A stretch of 64,000 bases of DNA, from NCBI GenBank assembly GCA_030427505.1, contig JAUICH010000022.1, positions 48,293 through 112,292 of the forward strand. Direction: 5' to 3'. Positions 1 through 9,048 of the stretch are shown here, piece by piece. The notes below the pieces were generated by a model, which worked only from the letters and a program-made list of their open reading frames with translations, ran no database searches and had not been told where the DNA came from. Position 1 is the first letter of the stretch. Each line of letters opens with the position of its first letter. This stretch comes from Verrucomicrobiia bacterium (GTDB lineage Bacteria; Verrucomicrobiota; Verrucomicrobiia; Verrucomicrobiales; DEV007). A program made the translations under genes and the position numbers.

Positions 1-906
1 GATGACGATCTCGCCACCGCTGCCGTCCACATTCCGCGCTTCGATGGCGCCGGTGTTCGTGATGTTGCCGCCCATCGCTCCGGCGGAAAGCAGGACGCGG
101 CCGTTCTGGTTCACCGCGCCCGTGGCGCGAATGAGACCGCTGTTGTTAATGGCCAGGGCAAACACGTTGCCGTGGGCCTTCAGTTCCGCCGCGGCCGCCA
201 CAATACTGCCCGCGTTATTCACGCCCGTGCCTGTTCCGTTTCCGGCGCCCGCGTTCACAAAGACCCGCTCGTCGCCATGGGCTTTGATCAACACATCGCC
301 TCCGGCGGCCAGGCCCACCCGGCCGTCCACCGCGCCGATGGTCCCCTGGTTGTCGATGTTGTGGCCGATCAGGAAGATGTCCCCCTTCGCGGACTTGATG
401 GTGCCGTAGTTCGTCACCGCCGCCGTGGAAGGACCGTGGAAGCGGTCGTCGCCACCATTCAGGAAGTCCGCGTCATCGATGTCCAAAGTGGAACCGGTGA
501 AGCCCCCGAAAACATCCACCACGCCGGAAGGACCCACCAGGATGCCGTTCTGGTTCACCAGAAGCAGCTTTCCGTTCGCGGTGAGCAGTCCGTTCAGAAC
601 AGAGGGATGCACGCCCACCACGCGGTTCAAGGCCGCCGAAGACGCGCCCGGTTGAAAGAACTGAGTGATCTCTCCATTCTCAATCGAGAAGCTCTCCCAG
701 TTGATGATGGCTTTGTCCGTCATCTGGTGAATCTGCAGGTGCGCCGGATTCTCCACGTTGAACTCCGCCACGCCGTGCGTCACCACACCGCCGGAGGGGT
801 TGGCCATTGCCGGAACGGCAAAGGTAAAGAGACTGGGGATCAAGGTCCCCAGAGAAACAACCCGCGCGGCAGTACTGCGGCGGAGAAACTTCACTACATT
901 TTTCAT
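1..906 (-). CDS. Filamentous-haemagglutinin N-terminal domain protein (TpsA-like adhesin), truncated by window edge
   Basis: An open frame runs from an ATG at 906 to the left edge with no stop, giving 302 residues of a longer protein. Residues 1-36 form a Sec-type signal ending near VPAMA. They are followed by the haemagglutination-activity (two-partner secretion) domain: a GVVTHG start, then NWESFSI, then an asparagine- and glycine-rich beta-helix with NQNGILVGPSG, NYGTI, NQGTI and NSGLI repeats. The family consists of large secreted adhesins or exoproteins exported by a TpsB outer-membrane partner. No TpsB lies in the window, so it may lie beyond the edge. No clear Shine-Dalgarno precedes the ATG. 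The domain call rests on recognisable motifs; the length and role of the full protein are unknown. Confidence 0.8.
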   Translation of the reverse strand, partial: MKNVVKFLRRSTAARVVSLGTLIPSLFTFAVPAMANPSGGVVTHGVAEFNVENPAHLQIHQMTDKAIINWESFSIENGEITQFFQPGASSAALNRVVGVHPSVLNGLLTANGKLLLVNQNGILVGPSGVVDVFGGFTGSTLDIDDADFLNGGDDRFHGPSTAAVTNYGTIKSAKGDIFLIGHNIDNQGTIGAVDGRVGLAAGGDVLIKAHGDERVFVNAGAGNGTGTGVNNAGSIVAAAAELKAHGNVFALAINNSGLIRATGAVNQNGRVLLSAGAMGGNITNTGAIEARNVDGSGGEIVI

Positions 907-1658
907 CTACTTCTACTTGGCTAGGGGGTGGGATGGGAGCTCTCTGAACTAGCACAACTCCCACGGGGAGCCGGACGGTTCTTCGAAAAAGATCTACTCT
1001 GCTTTCAAACGGTCGATACGCTTTTTAGTGGGTTTGTTAGTTTCGCGTATTCAATGAAGATTGTCTTATGGGAGAGATCCGTGACGGGCGGGATTCAAAT
1101 ATTTTCCAGATCGCTCAGATCGCCGGAACACCTTTAACCATGGTAGGTTACAGCCATTCTCTCCTGAAATATTGGGTGTTTGTCAGGGAGCCACCAGGAA
1201 CGCTCCGCAAGCGATACCTCCCGGGATTCGTACACACCTCCGGCCGCTAGACGCCATTTAAAAGGAGGCGCTGACCGGTTGACTGGATCTAAGAGCGTTT
1301 CAGAAACACAACCCGGCCGAGAGGGACGGAAACAAGTGCTTACCTATACTATACAAACAACCTTACGGATCTTGAGATGACTCAGAAATACTCGAACCTC
1401 CGAGAGGGCTTTACTGGGTGCTGCCTGCGGAGTCATCTCCTACATGCAAGATTGTCGCCACGAAAAAAGATGTGACGGCATTTCAAATCGAGGGGTCAAG
1501 AATTCGACTCCCACCGGCGAAAGGAATCCGGAAGAAGACCCGGCTATCTTCAGACGCGCCAACGGTGTGACGCGGCGGAATCCACGAACGCGCCCGGAGA
1601 TCGCGTTCCACCTTCGTCTCGCGGCGTGGACGAGAGGATGCGGCCCTAAGGATAAGGA
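907..1658. other. Intergenic region without a supported gene
   Basis: About 750 bases between the adhesin start and the DUF5069 gene end. Several short frames exist on both strands, but none has a recognisable domain, a ribosome site or neighbour-like codon use. A TATAGT on the minus strand near 1346-1351 could be a promoter -10 for the adhesin, but it lies over 400 bases upstream, so this is weak. No strong hairpin or repeat was seen. Confidence 0.5.
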
Positions 1659-2120
1659 CTACATCCGCTGTTCTTCGATGTCGTAAACGTCAAACCAGAC
1701 ATAGACCGGCTTGTTCGCGGGAATGAATTCCGGAATGTAGCCTTCGAGGAATTCCTGGAGTTCCATGGGCATTTCGGAACGGCGCATGTCGCGGTACTTG
1801 TTGTTCCAGCGGATGATGTCCTGCCGGTCCTGCTTGCGGGCGTTCTCGCCAATCCACGTTTCCACCTCTCCATCCGTCGCGCCGGTGGCGACGAAGTGTT
1901 TGAAGTTGTCGCCGCTGATGCCGGTGAAATCGAAGAAGACGTTGTCGAGCGGGCAGTCGTAGTGGTACTCCCCCAGGGTGCCCGCCAGCGCCGCGCGGCA
2001 CTTGTCCAGAGTGCGCGCCGCGATGATGTAGCCGCCCAACATTTCCCGCGGGCTGCGCGGAAAGTCCGTGGTCAGGTCGGGGGCGAGTTTCTTGACGGCT
2101 TCGAGATTGGCTTCGCTCAT
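1659..2120 (-). CDS. DUF5069 domain-containing protein
   Basis: A 153-residue soluble protein. The PRSPREMLGGY segment near residues 22-32, followed by DKCRAALAGTLGEYHYDCPLD, is the hallmark of DUF5069, a small cytoplasmic family common in Verrucomicrobiota and Planctomycetota with no established biochemical role. There is no signal peptide or membrane segment. The C-terminal half is acidic and aromatic. It stands alone, with tRNA-Gln about 160 bases upstream on the same strand. Family assignment is fairly sure from the motif; function is unknown. Confidence 0.75.
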   Translation of the reverse strand: MSEANLEAVKKLAPDLTTDFPRSPREMLGGYIIAARTLDKCRAALAGTLGEYHYDCPLDNVFFDFTGISGDNFKHFVATGATDGEVETWIGENARKQDRQDIIRWNNKYRDMRRSEMPMELQEFLEGYIPEFIPANKPVYVWFDVYDIEEQRM

Positions 2121-2281
2121 GATTCAGAAAGGCTGAGGTCTAAGGGTTCCGTGAAAACAGTGCGCCTCCCGCTGAGAAATCCAGGGGAAGCCAGGTTATC
2201 GGGAAACGACGTCAGAGAATCCGTCGCCTTACGGCGGCAGCGGAAAAGGCTTCAATAAAGCGGCCGCCCAGCCCCCTGAAG

Positions 2282-2355
2282 TGGCTACCCCGCAAGGATT
2301 CGAACCTTGACAAACGGAACCAAAATCCGTTGTGCTACCGTTACACCACGGGGTA
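2282..2355 (-). tRNA. tRNA-Gln (UUG)
   Basis: The reverse complement folds into a full cloverleaf. The acceptor stem is TACCCCG/CGGGGTA, the T-arm contains GTTCGAATCC, and the anticodon stem ACGGA/TCCGT carries a TTTTGGT loop with TTG at positions 34-36. The discriminator is G73, normal for glutamine, and CCA is encoded at 2282-2284. Length including CCA is 74 nt. Confidence 0.95.
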
Positions 2356-2498
2356 ATCAGCCGTGAAGCTTTTCCAGGAGGCTTTCGCCATGAGCGGCGC
2401 GGGATTTCCCCACAGCCTCCGGAAAATGTGAAGCATACCGTTAGCGCGAGAACGTCCGGCGTGCAAGTGACTTGTCCTTCGCGCCTTGGGTGAATATC

Positions 2499-4049
2499 TC
2501 AAGCGGATACCGCTTCGCTGACTGGTTCGCGCAGGCTGTTGCCGGTCATGGCTTCGGGCTTCTCCACGCCCAGCATGTCCAGCAGAGTCGGCGCGATATC
2601 GGCCAGAATGCCATTCTTCAGCTTGTACTCGTCCGCGTCCGCGGCCACGTAAATCAGGTGCACCAGGTTGGTGGTGTGCGCGGTATGGGGGGAGCCGTCG
2701 GCATTGCGCATCTGTTCGCAGTTGCCATGGTCCGCCGTGATGAGTAGTGAGCCACCCAGTTCCAGGGTCTTTTCCACCACGCGGCGCACGCCGCCGTCAA
2801 TGGTTTCGACGGCCTTGATGGCTGCCTCCACGTCTCCGGTGTGGCCCACCATATCCGGGTTGGCAAAGTTCAGGATGACCAGGTCGTATTTCGGCAACAG
2901 TTCCTCCACTTTGCTGGTGACCTCTTCCGCGCTCATTTCGGGTTGCAGGTCATAGGTCGCCACCTTGGGAGACGGAACGATGACGCGGTCCTCCCCTTCA
3001 TAGGCGACCTCCTCGCCGCCGTTGAAGAAGTAGGTCACGTGCGGGTATTTCTCCGTCTCGGCGATGCGGAGCTGCTTCAGACCGGCGTCGGCCACCACTT
3101 TCCCCAGCACGTCGTCCAGGGTCTGGGGCGGGAAGATGACGGGACATTTATACGTCTCGTCGTATTCGGTCATGGTCACGTAGTGAACCTTCGGCCAGTT
3201 CCCCCGGTCGAAACCGTCGAAATCTTCATAGAGAAAGGCGCGGGAAAGCTGACGGGCGCGGTCGGAGCGGAAGTTGAAGAAGATCACCACGTCTCCGTCG
3301 TTCACCCGCTGCTTGGCATGATCCACAAAGATCAGAGGCATGAGAAATTCGTCGGTTTTCTCCATCTCATAGGCCTGTTGCATGGCCTCGGAGGGCAGGA
3401 CTTCACAGAAATCGCCCACGCCGTTGACGATGGCGTCCCAGCCGATCTTCGTGCGTTCCCAGCGGTTGTCGCGGTCCATGGCGTAGTAACGCCCCACGAT
3501 GGTGGCGATGCGCGCTCCCGCCGCCGCGAGTTGATCTTCGCAGTAGGAAATGTAGCCCTCTCCCCCGGTGGGCGAGGTGTCGCGGCCATCCGTGATGGCG
3601 TGCACGTAAATGTCCTGGACTCCGGCGTCGTGCGCCGCGTTGGCCAGGGCCACTAGATGTTTCTGGTGGCTGTGCACCCCGCCGTCGGACACCAGACCGA
3701 TGAAGTGCAGGCGGTGTCCCTGGGCTTTGGCGAAGGCTTCTTTCAGCACCTCGATCTCACCCAGGCGGCCGCTTTCCACGGCCTTATTGATGCGGGTGAA
3801 ATCCTGATACACGATGCGGCCGGCGCCCAGGTTCAGGTGGCCCACCTCGGAGTTGCCCATCTGGCCTTCGGGCAGGCCCACGTCCGGGCCGCTGCCGCTG
3901 ACCCGGCTCTGCGGATACTTCTCGTAGAGCGAGTCGTGGAAAGGCGTTTTCGCCAGGAGAGTGGCGTCACCATTCTGCTTGGCTTTCTCGCGTCCGCCGG
4001 GGTTGTCCCCCCAGCCGTCGCGAATGATCAAAACTACTGGCTTAGACAT
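2499..4049 (-). CDS. gpmI: 2,3-bisphosphoglycerate-independent phosphoglycerate mutase
   Basis: Interconverts 3- and 2-phosphoglycerate in glycolysis and gluconeogenesis in the cytoplasm, using two manganese ions and a phosphoserine intermediate. The 516-residue length is typical. Visible family motifs are the N-terminal metal aspartate D11 in IRDGWG, the catalytic serine S67 in MGNSEVGH, then DGRDTSPTGG, DNRWERT, FFNFRSDRARQ, NFANPDMVGHTGD, TADHGNCEQM and SPHTAHTTN. All expected metal and substrate residues appear present. It lies 104 bases downstream of the ABC transporter genes on the same strand, but the gap suggests its own promoter. Confidence 0.95.
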   Translation of the reverse strand: MSKPVVLIIRDGWGDNPGGREKAKQNGDATLLAKTPFHDSLYEKYPQSRVSGSGPDVGLPEGQMGNSEVGHLNLGAGRIVYQDFTRINKAVESGRLGEIEVLKEAFAKAQGHRLHFIGLVSDGGVHSHQKHLVALANAAHDAGVQDIYVHAITDGRDTSPTGGEGYISYCEDQLAAAGARIATIVGRYYAMDRDNRWERTKIGWDAIVNGVGDFCEVLPSEAMQQAYEMEKTDEFLMPLIFVDHAKQRVNDGDVVIFFNFRSDRARQLSRAFLYEDFDGFDRGNWPKVHYVTMTEYDETYKCPVIFPPQTLDDVLGKVVADAGLKQLRIAETEKYPHVTYFFNGGEEVAYEGEDRVIVPSPKVATYDLQPEMSAEEVTSKVEELLPKYDLVILNFANPDMVGHTGDVEAAIKAVETIDGGVRRVVEKTLELGGSLLITADHGNCEQMRNADGSPHTAHTTNLVHLIYVAADADEYKLKNGILADIAPTLLDMLGVEKPEAMTGNSLREPVSEAVSA

Positions 4050-4153
4050 TATTTCAGACTTCGGGCATTCGGAACGTTTTTCAAGCAGGGAGAAAGGAAT
4101 GTGCCAAGAGATTCATCAGGCGGAACTTCTCCCCGCCAGCCAAAAGTTCAGCC

Positions 4154-5044
4154 CTATTCGAAGTCCGGAACGTGAATCCGGGCGGCCTCGATCGCCGCTT
4201 CATGAGCGGCTTTGTCGATGCGGTGGAGGCGCGGACGCCGCTCGCCCAGCTTGGGCCGGCAATTGATGAGCGCCTGCGTGTAGGCGTTTTTAGGCTTCAT
4301 CAGTACCTCCTCCGCGCTGCCGGATTCGATGATGACGCCGCGGTAAAGCACCGCCACGCGATCCGCCAGTTCTTCCACGATGCCCAGGTTATATGTGGCC
4401 AGGAGCAGCGTGATGCCCCGTTTTTCCCGGAGATCCATCAGCAACTCGATGAACTGCCCCTCCTCCGGAGAGTCCAGTTCCGCGGTCGGCTCGTCGGCGA
4501 CGAGCAGTTCGGTCCCGCAGAGCAACGCCATCGCAATCATGAGCCGCTGCCGGGTGCCGGTGCCCAATTGCCAGGGATAGCGCCGGAGGCATTCCTCGGG
4601 CTCGGCGATTCCCACCTCGTAGAGCTGGTGAGCGATGGCGTCCGGGTCCACGGGTTTCCGGGCGCTGCGCAGCATTTCCGTGACGTGGTCCCGCATGGTG
4701 TAGAGCGGGTCGAGAGCTTCCTCCACTTCGGGAAAGAGAAAGCCGATCGACGTCCGCCGGATTTCGCGAAGGCTGCCGTTGCCGAGCGTCAGCAGATCCC
4801 TCCCCCGGTAGCGCACCGCGCCGCCGGTGACCCGGCCCCGGCCGGGCGGCAGCAGCCCCAGCATGGCGCGCAGACAGATGGACTTCCCACTGCCCCGCTG
4901 CCCCACCAGCGCCATCGTTTCCCCTTCACGAAGCGCAAAGGAAAGTCCCCGCACGCGTGGCTGGGACAGGCCATGGCTCTCGCGGAACTCCACTTCAAAA
5001 TTTTCCACCTCTAAAAGAGGCTCTGTGTCCTTTGACTCCGTCAT
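4154..5044 (-). CDS. Oligopeptide ABC transporter ATP-binding protein (OppD-like) with unusual signature motif
   Basis: Cytoplasmic ATPase expected to drive the two permeases just upstream. Walker A is GQRGSGKS (about residues 48-55) and Walker B is LLVADEP. The C-terminus has the oligopeptide-type extension (NAYTQALI, then KLGERRPRLHRI). Family members usually carry an LSGGMRQR signature before Walker B. Here it reads LGTGTRQR, so the serine and one glycine that contact ATP are changed. No second ATPase of the OppF type follows in the window, so the protein may work as a homodimer or with a distant partner. It is the last gene of a tight operon, 10 bases after the permease. Function is inferred from family and context; activity is uncertain because of the motif change. 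Confidence 0.85.
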   Translation of the reverse strand: MTESKDTEPLLEVENFEVEFRESHGLSQPRVRGLSFALREGETMALVGQRGSGKSICLRAMLGLLPPGRGRVTGGAVRYRGRDLLTLGNGSLREIRRTSIGFLFPEVEEALDPLYTMRDHVTEMLRSARKPVDPDAIAHQLYEVGIAEPEECLRRYPWQLGTGTRQRLMIAMALLCGTELLVADEPTAELDSPEEGQFIELLMDLREKRGITLLLATYNLGIVEELADRVAVLYRGVIIESGSAEEVLMKPKNAYTQALINCRPKLGERRPRLHRIDKAAHEAAIEAARIHVPDFE

Positions 5045-5054
5045 GGCCGGTGAA

Positions 5055-5957
5055 TCAGAAAAAGTAACGGGGCACGGGGGTTTCGAAGTCTCTCCGGAAC
5101 AGATTGGCGATGACTCCGAACAAGGCGCACACCACCACCAGGACGATTCCCGGGTAGAAAACCATCCAGGGAGCTTCGATCATCGACTCCCGCCCCTCCG
5201 CCATGATGCCGCCCCAGGTCTCCCAAGACGAACCGCCAAAGCCCAGCCCGGCGAAGTTCAGTCCCGTCTCCAGCAGCATGGCCATGGGCAGCCAGGCAAT
5301 GGCCAGCGTGGCCAGAAACGGCAGGCCGTTCGGCGCCACATGCCGGGTGAACAGCCGCCACCGGCTCTGCCCCAGAGTTTGCGCGGCGCGGACGAAGCCC
5401 CGCTCTTCAATATCCAGGAAATACCGGCTCAGCGAACCCGCGATGCCCATGGCCCCAATGCCGCTGATGATGGCCACCGCCGGCCAGTAGCCGCTCCGGA
5501 AAAGGGCCATCAGGGAAACGGCCACGGCGAAGGCCGGAAACCCTTCGCGCAGCCGGGCCAGCCCGGCGAGGACACGATAGCCCAGGCGCCCCAGGAGGAG
5601 GTTTGCCCAAGCCGCCAGCGAGAGCCCGCCAAAGCAGGCCAGCAAGGTGGACAGCAGCGCCGTGGACAGACTGAAGTGACTGGCCCGCAGCACCCGGTCA
5701 TACACGTCATGCCCCCGTCCGTCCGTCCCCATCCAGTGGGTATGGCTGGGCGCTTCCCAGGCGGAGGACGTGGCATGTTGCGCGCTGGAAGATGTGCCTA
5801 GATTTTCAACCACCCGGATGCCCCAGGAGAGCACGAACAGCACCAGGGACACGGCCACCAGCAATGCCAGAATCCGGTCCCGCCACACCACGCGGATCAA
5901 GGTGCGCACGGAACGGGAAACGGGATTTCGTGGTGGGTTCCCTTGGGCAGGTGGCAT
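5055..5957 (-). CDS. Oligopeptide ABC transporter permease, OppC/DppC type
   Basis: A 300-residue inner-membrane permease. The N-terminal cytoplasmic tail is followed by a membrane segment at about residues 29-46, a short periplasmic stretch, and the OppC-type motif HWMGTDGRGHDVYDRVL just before the core BPD_transp_1 domain. At least five further hydrophobic segments follow. The ATPase-coupling loop appears as GFVRAAQTLGQSRWRLFTRH. It is 42 bases behind the OppB-type gene and 10 bases ahead of the ATPase. It is expected to form the translocation pore as a heterodimer with the neighbouring permease. The substrate cannot be deduced. Confidence 0.88.
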   Translation of the reverse strand: MPPAQGNPPRNPVSRSVRTLIRVVWRDRILALLVAVSLVLFVLSWGIRVVENLGTSSSAQHATSSAWEAPSHTHWMGTDGRGHDVYDRVLRASHFSLSTALLSTLLACFGGLSLAAWANLLLGRLGYRVLAGLARLREGFPAFAVAVSLMALFRSGYWPAVAIISGIGAMGIAGSLSRYFLDIEERGFVRAAQTLGQSRWRLFTRHVAPNGLPFLATLAIAWLPMAMLLETGLNFAGLGFGGSSWETWGGIMAEGRESMIEAPWMVFYPGIVLVVVCALFGVIANLFRRDFETPVPRYFF

Positions 5958-5999
5958 AGAGCGTGGCGAACGGCGTTGAGAGGAAATACGAATGCTTTT

Positions 6000-6881
6000 T
6001 CAGAAGCGTTGACGCGGATCCGTGGCGAAGACCAGGGCCTCGGAAACTGCCCGGCTGACGACCAGGACCAGCCCCACCGCCAGGTTGGCGGCCAACAGGA
6101 CTCCGAAGTTTGCCTCCAGGGCCGCCTGCAGAATCAGCGAGCCGGCCCCGGGATATCCCAGCACCGGCTCCACCAGAATCAAGCCGCCAAACACGTAGGC
6201 GCCCACGGACCAGGGCGTTTCAACGATGGGCCGGAGCGAGTTCCGCAGGACATGATGGACAAACAGTGTCTCCTCGCTCAACCCACGGGCACGGCCCGCC
6301 TCGATGTGGGAGGCCGCGATATTCAACAAGAGCGCTTCGCGAACGCGTAGGGCCAGCCAGCCCACTCCGGCGGGAGCCAGGGCCACGGCGGGCAGAAACA
6401 CATGCCACCAGGCGTCCAGGGCCCGGTCGCGTTCCGAAGCGAAGGAAGCCTGGCCGGTGGCGGCGCCAAAAACCCCCAACCCATAGCGATCCAACAGCCA
6501 AGCCGCCAGCAGACCCGCCAGCCAGAAACCCGGAGCCCACGCGGCCCCAAAAACGGGCAGCGCCAGGGCCGATCGCAGCAACGGCCAGTGCACCCGGCCC
6601 AGCAAGACCCCCAGAGGCGCGCCCAGGGCCACCACCAGGGCAAAGGCCAGGCCAGCCACCTTCAGGCTGGCGCCCAGGCGCTCAAAGGTCAGCGATACCG
6701 CCGCCACGCCCTTCATCCCGCCGTCCTCCAGGAAAACCGTCTGCAGTCCACCCCCCTGCGATACCGGTCCGGAACCCAGGCCAAACAGGGGCGCCCATTG
6801 AAACACGGCGGCCAGCAAGACTCCCGCGAGGGTCCAACCGATCATTCCCGCCAGCAGGCGGCGCACGAAGTACACCGTCAT
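6000..6881 (-). CDS. Oligopeptide ABC transporter permease, OppB/DppB type
   Basis: A 293-residue inner-membrane permease of the BPD_transp_1 family. It starts MTVYFVRRLLAGMIG, which matches the OppB pattern of a short tail and first helix, followed by about five hydrophobic segments. The coupling loop is IEAGRARGLSEETLFVHHVLRNSL, with the EAA-type alanine-glycine pattern. It begins 12 bases after the stop of the substrate-binding protein gene. With the OppC-type protein it would make the pore. The periplasmic segment between helix 1 and the core is shorter than in many OppB proteins. Confidence 0.87.
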   Translation of the reverse strand: MTVYFVRRLLAGMIGWTLAGVLLAAVFQWAPLFGLGSGPVSQGGGLQTVFLEDGGMKGVAAVSLTFERLGASLKVAGLAFALVVALGAPLGVLLGRVHWPLLRSALALPVFGAAWAPGFWLAGLLAAWLLDRYGLGVFGAATGQASFASERDRALDAWWHVFLPAVALAPAGVGWLALRVREALLLNIAASHIEAGRARGLSEETLFVHHVLRNSLRPIVETPWSVGAYVFGGLILVEPVLGYPGAGSLILQAALEANFGVLLAANLAVGLVLVVSRAVSEALVFATDPRQRF

Positions 6882-6893
6882 GATACAGGTCCC

Positions 6894-8987
6894 TTAGGGG
6901 TTTGAGCCCTCCGAGTCAATCGCTTCCCCCCGCACCCACCAGGGCATGGAGCGCATTAGCCCCACGCCGCGGGCCTCCAGGGGCTGACGTTCCCATTCCA
7001 CCAGATTCCCGTCGCCCACCGGAACGGGACGGACTTCCCCGGTGGCGCCTTTACGGAAGACCCAGAAGTCGCCCTGAGCGCACAGGAAAAGGCAGGGTTG
7101 CCGCGCCACAATCAGGTCCTGAAGCCGGATCGCCAGTTCCTGGGTCCGGCCGGAATCGAACGCCGTGCGCAAGTGCTCGAGTACCTCGTCCACCGCTTCG
7201 TCCTGAAGGCCGGTAAAGTTTCCCTGCCCCGGAGCGACTTTGGAAGAATGCCAGACGGAAAACTGATCCAGGCCCGGATCCATCCGCCAGCTCAGCAGGG
7301 CGCCGTCAAACTCCCCGGTCATGACCCGCGCGCCCACCATGTCTTCCCAGGAATGGGCCTCCACCTGGACGACGATGCCAGCCTCCGCCCACTCCCGGGC
7401 CAAGGCCAGGGCCAGCCGCCGGTGGGCCTCGTTGCTTCGTTCCACCAGCAAGGTCAGTTCCAAGATCTCGTCCTCCGCGTTGTGCCAGCCATTGAAATAC
7501 CGGGTCCACCCGGCGGCCTCAAGCAGTTCGGCGGTCTTGTCGGGATCGAACGCGGGCAGCCCGGCCTTGCCCCGCGCGAACCACGATCCCGGGTAAAAAA
7601 GGCCACTCCACGGCACGGCGTCCGGCCCCATGGTTTCCGCCACCAGACGGTTCTCATCCACGGCATGCGCCAGGGCCCGCCGCACCCGTTCGTCCTTTAG
7701 AAAGGGGTTCCGCAGGTTCCAGGCGACAAAACTTTCCAGCCGCGCCACGTCCTGGACCAGTTCAAAACGCGGGTCTCCCGACAGGCGGGTCACCTCGCCA
7801 ACAGTGGGCCGAAAGCCGTCAATCACCGCCGTTCGCATGGCGACCGCCCGGTCCAATGGATTCCGCAACAACCGGAAGACGGTGCGTTCCTGCCGGGGCG
7901 CCCCCAGGAAGTAGTCGTCATTCCGGTCCAACATAATGGACCTTCCCTCTTTCCCGGCGAAACGGAACGGACCCGTTCCCACCGGGGCGGAGAAGAAAGG
8001 TCCCGGTGGTTTGCCCCGGAGCAGATGGGCGGGCAGGACGGGCAGTTTCTCCCACGTTTCAAGCGCGGGCGCGTAGGGCTTGCGCAGGATCACCCGCAAG
8101 GTGAAAGCGTCCACCTTTTCCACATTCTGGACGTAGTCGAACCGGCTCTTGAACTGCCAGCCGGACGTCTCTCCCGTGGCCATCTGGAAGGAGAAGACCA
8201 CGTCATCCGTGGTGAACTTCGCGCCGTCATGCCACGCCACGTCTTGTCTCAAGCGCAGCAGCAGGATGGGATCTTCCAGGAATCTGGCGCTTTCCTTCGT
8301 TTCAATCTGCGCGTCCAATTGGTCGTTGGTGCGGTAGTACAACCCCGCTTCCTTCAGAAAACGCTCGGGCTCCCCAGCGATGGCGAGTTCCACCAGGTGG
8401 TTGTTTGTCATCCACGCGCGCTGGATCTGTTCGGCCTCCACCGCGTGGGCCGTGAAGTCGCGAAACGACTCCGCCGCGGCGCCCGAGGTGCGGATCTGCA
8501 GGTGAGTCACCGGATACAATGCCTCCTCCGGAAACAGCCCGGCCAAAGACTCGGACACTTTGACCTGGTGTCCCTCCAGCAGAAGGCGGATTTCCAACTG
8601 ATCCCTCACCGCTTCCAGCAGCCCCCATTCCGCCCAGGATTCCTTGGCGGTTTCCACGGCTTCCGCGCCTTTCTTCGCGTCCTCGTCCGTCTGGAAGAAA
8701 AAGCGGACCTGCGTCACCATTTCCCAGGACTCCAGCAAATGTGGCCGGAGACGAAGCTGCTCGTCCCGGACCAGGAGCCGGTCATAAATGAGGCTGGAGA
8801 TGATCTCCCCCTCTGTATTGGCGGGACTGAACGGATTGAGCGGTCCCGGATCCTCACGCACACCCAGGATCAAGTCCTGATCCGCCCGGTAGTCGAGCCC
8901 CCGGACTTCGCCCACGAACCAGAGGGTGGCGCCAATCGCCACCACCGGCGCGGCGATCAGCAGGACGCGAAGCCAGGACATCAACAT
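6894..8987 (-). CDS. Extracellular solute-binding protein, family 5 (peptide/nickel type)
   Basis: First gene of the transporter operon; it would capture the ligand in the periplasm and deliver it to the permeases. At 697 residues it is longer than the usual 500-600. Residues 6-25 are a hydrophobic anchor or signal without a clear lipobox cysteine. The family-5 opening DPGPLNPFSPANTEGEIISSLIYDRLL follows. A segment of roughly 110 residues after about residue 90, carrying a DEDAKKGAEAVETAKESW stretch, interrupts the usual order before DDVVFSFQMATGE. Later motifs RRALAHAVDENRLV and LLEAAGW are typical. A start two codons downstream (ATG 8981) is equally possible. Ligand unknown; peptides are the family norm. 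Confidence 0.87.
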   Translation of the reverse strand: MLMSWLRVLLIAAPVVAIGATLWFVGEVRGLDYRADQDLILGVREDPGPLNPFSPANTEGEIISSLIYDRLLVRDEQLRLRPHLLESWEMVTQVRFFFQTDEDAKKGAEAVETAKESWAEWGLLEAVRDQLEIRLLLEGHQVKVSESLAGLFPEEALYPVTHLQIRTSGAAAESFRDFTAHAVEAEQIQRAWMTNNHLVELAIAGEPERFLKEAGLYYRTNDQLDAQIETKESARFLEDPILLLRLRQDVAWHDGAKFTTDDVVFSFQMATGETSGWQFKSRFDYVQNVEKVDAFTLRVILRKPYAPALETWEKLPVLPAHLLRGKPPGPFFSAPVGTGPFRFAGKEGRSIMLDRNDDYFLGAPRQERTVFRLLRNPLDRAVAMRTAVIDGFRPTVGEVTRLSGDPRFELVQDVARLESFVAWNLRNPFLKDERVRRALAHAVDENRLVAETMGPDAVPWSGLFYPGSWFARGKAGLPAFDPDKTAELLEAAGWTRYFNGWHNAEDEILELTLLVERSNEAHRRLALALAREWAEAGIVVQVEAHSWEDMVGARVMTGEFDGALLSWRMDPGLDQFSVWHSSKVAPGQGNFTGLQDEAVDEVLEHLRTAFDSGRTQELAIRLQDLIVARQPCLFLCAQGDFWVFRKGATGEVRPVPVGDGNLVEWERQPLEARGVGLMRSMPWWVRGEAIDSEGSNP

Positions 8988-9048
8988 GCCCGGTATTCTC
9001 CCTTACAGAAGGTCCGCCCGCAAGGCAGAGGGCGCCGGAGCGGAACTC

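Noticed and set aside
2..924. Plus-strand open frames over the first 900 bases
   Set aside because: They are shadows of the minus-strand adhesin gene, which has a signal peptide and a known domain and is open to the window edge.
1444..1686. 80-codon plus-strand frame before DUF5069
   Set aside because: Arginine-rich, no domain, no ribosome site, and it overlaps the real gene end.
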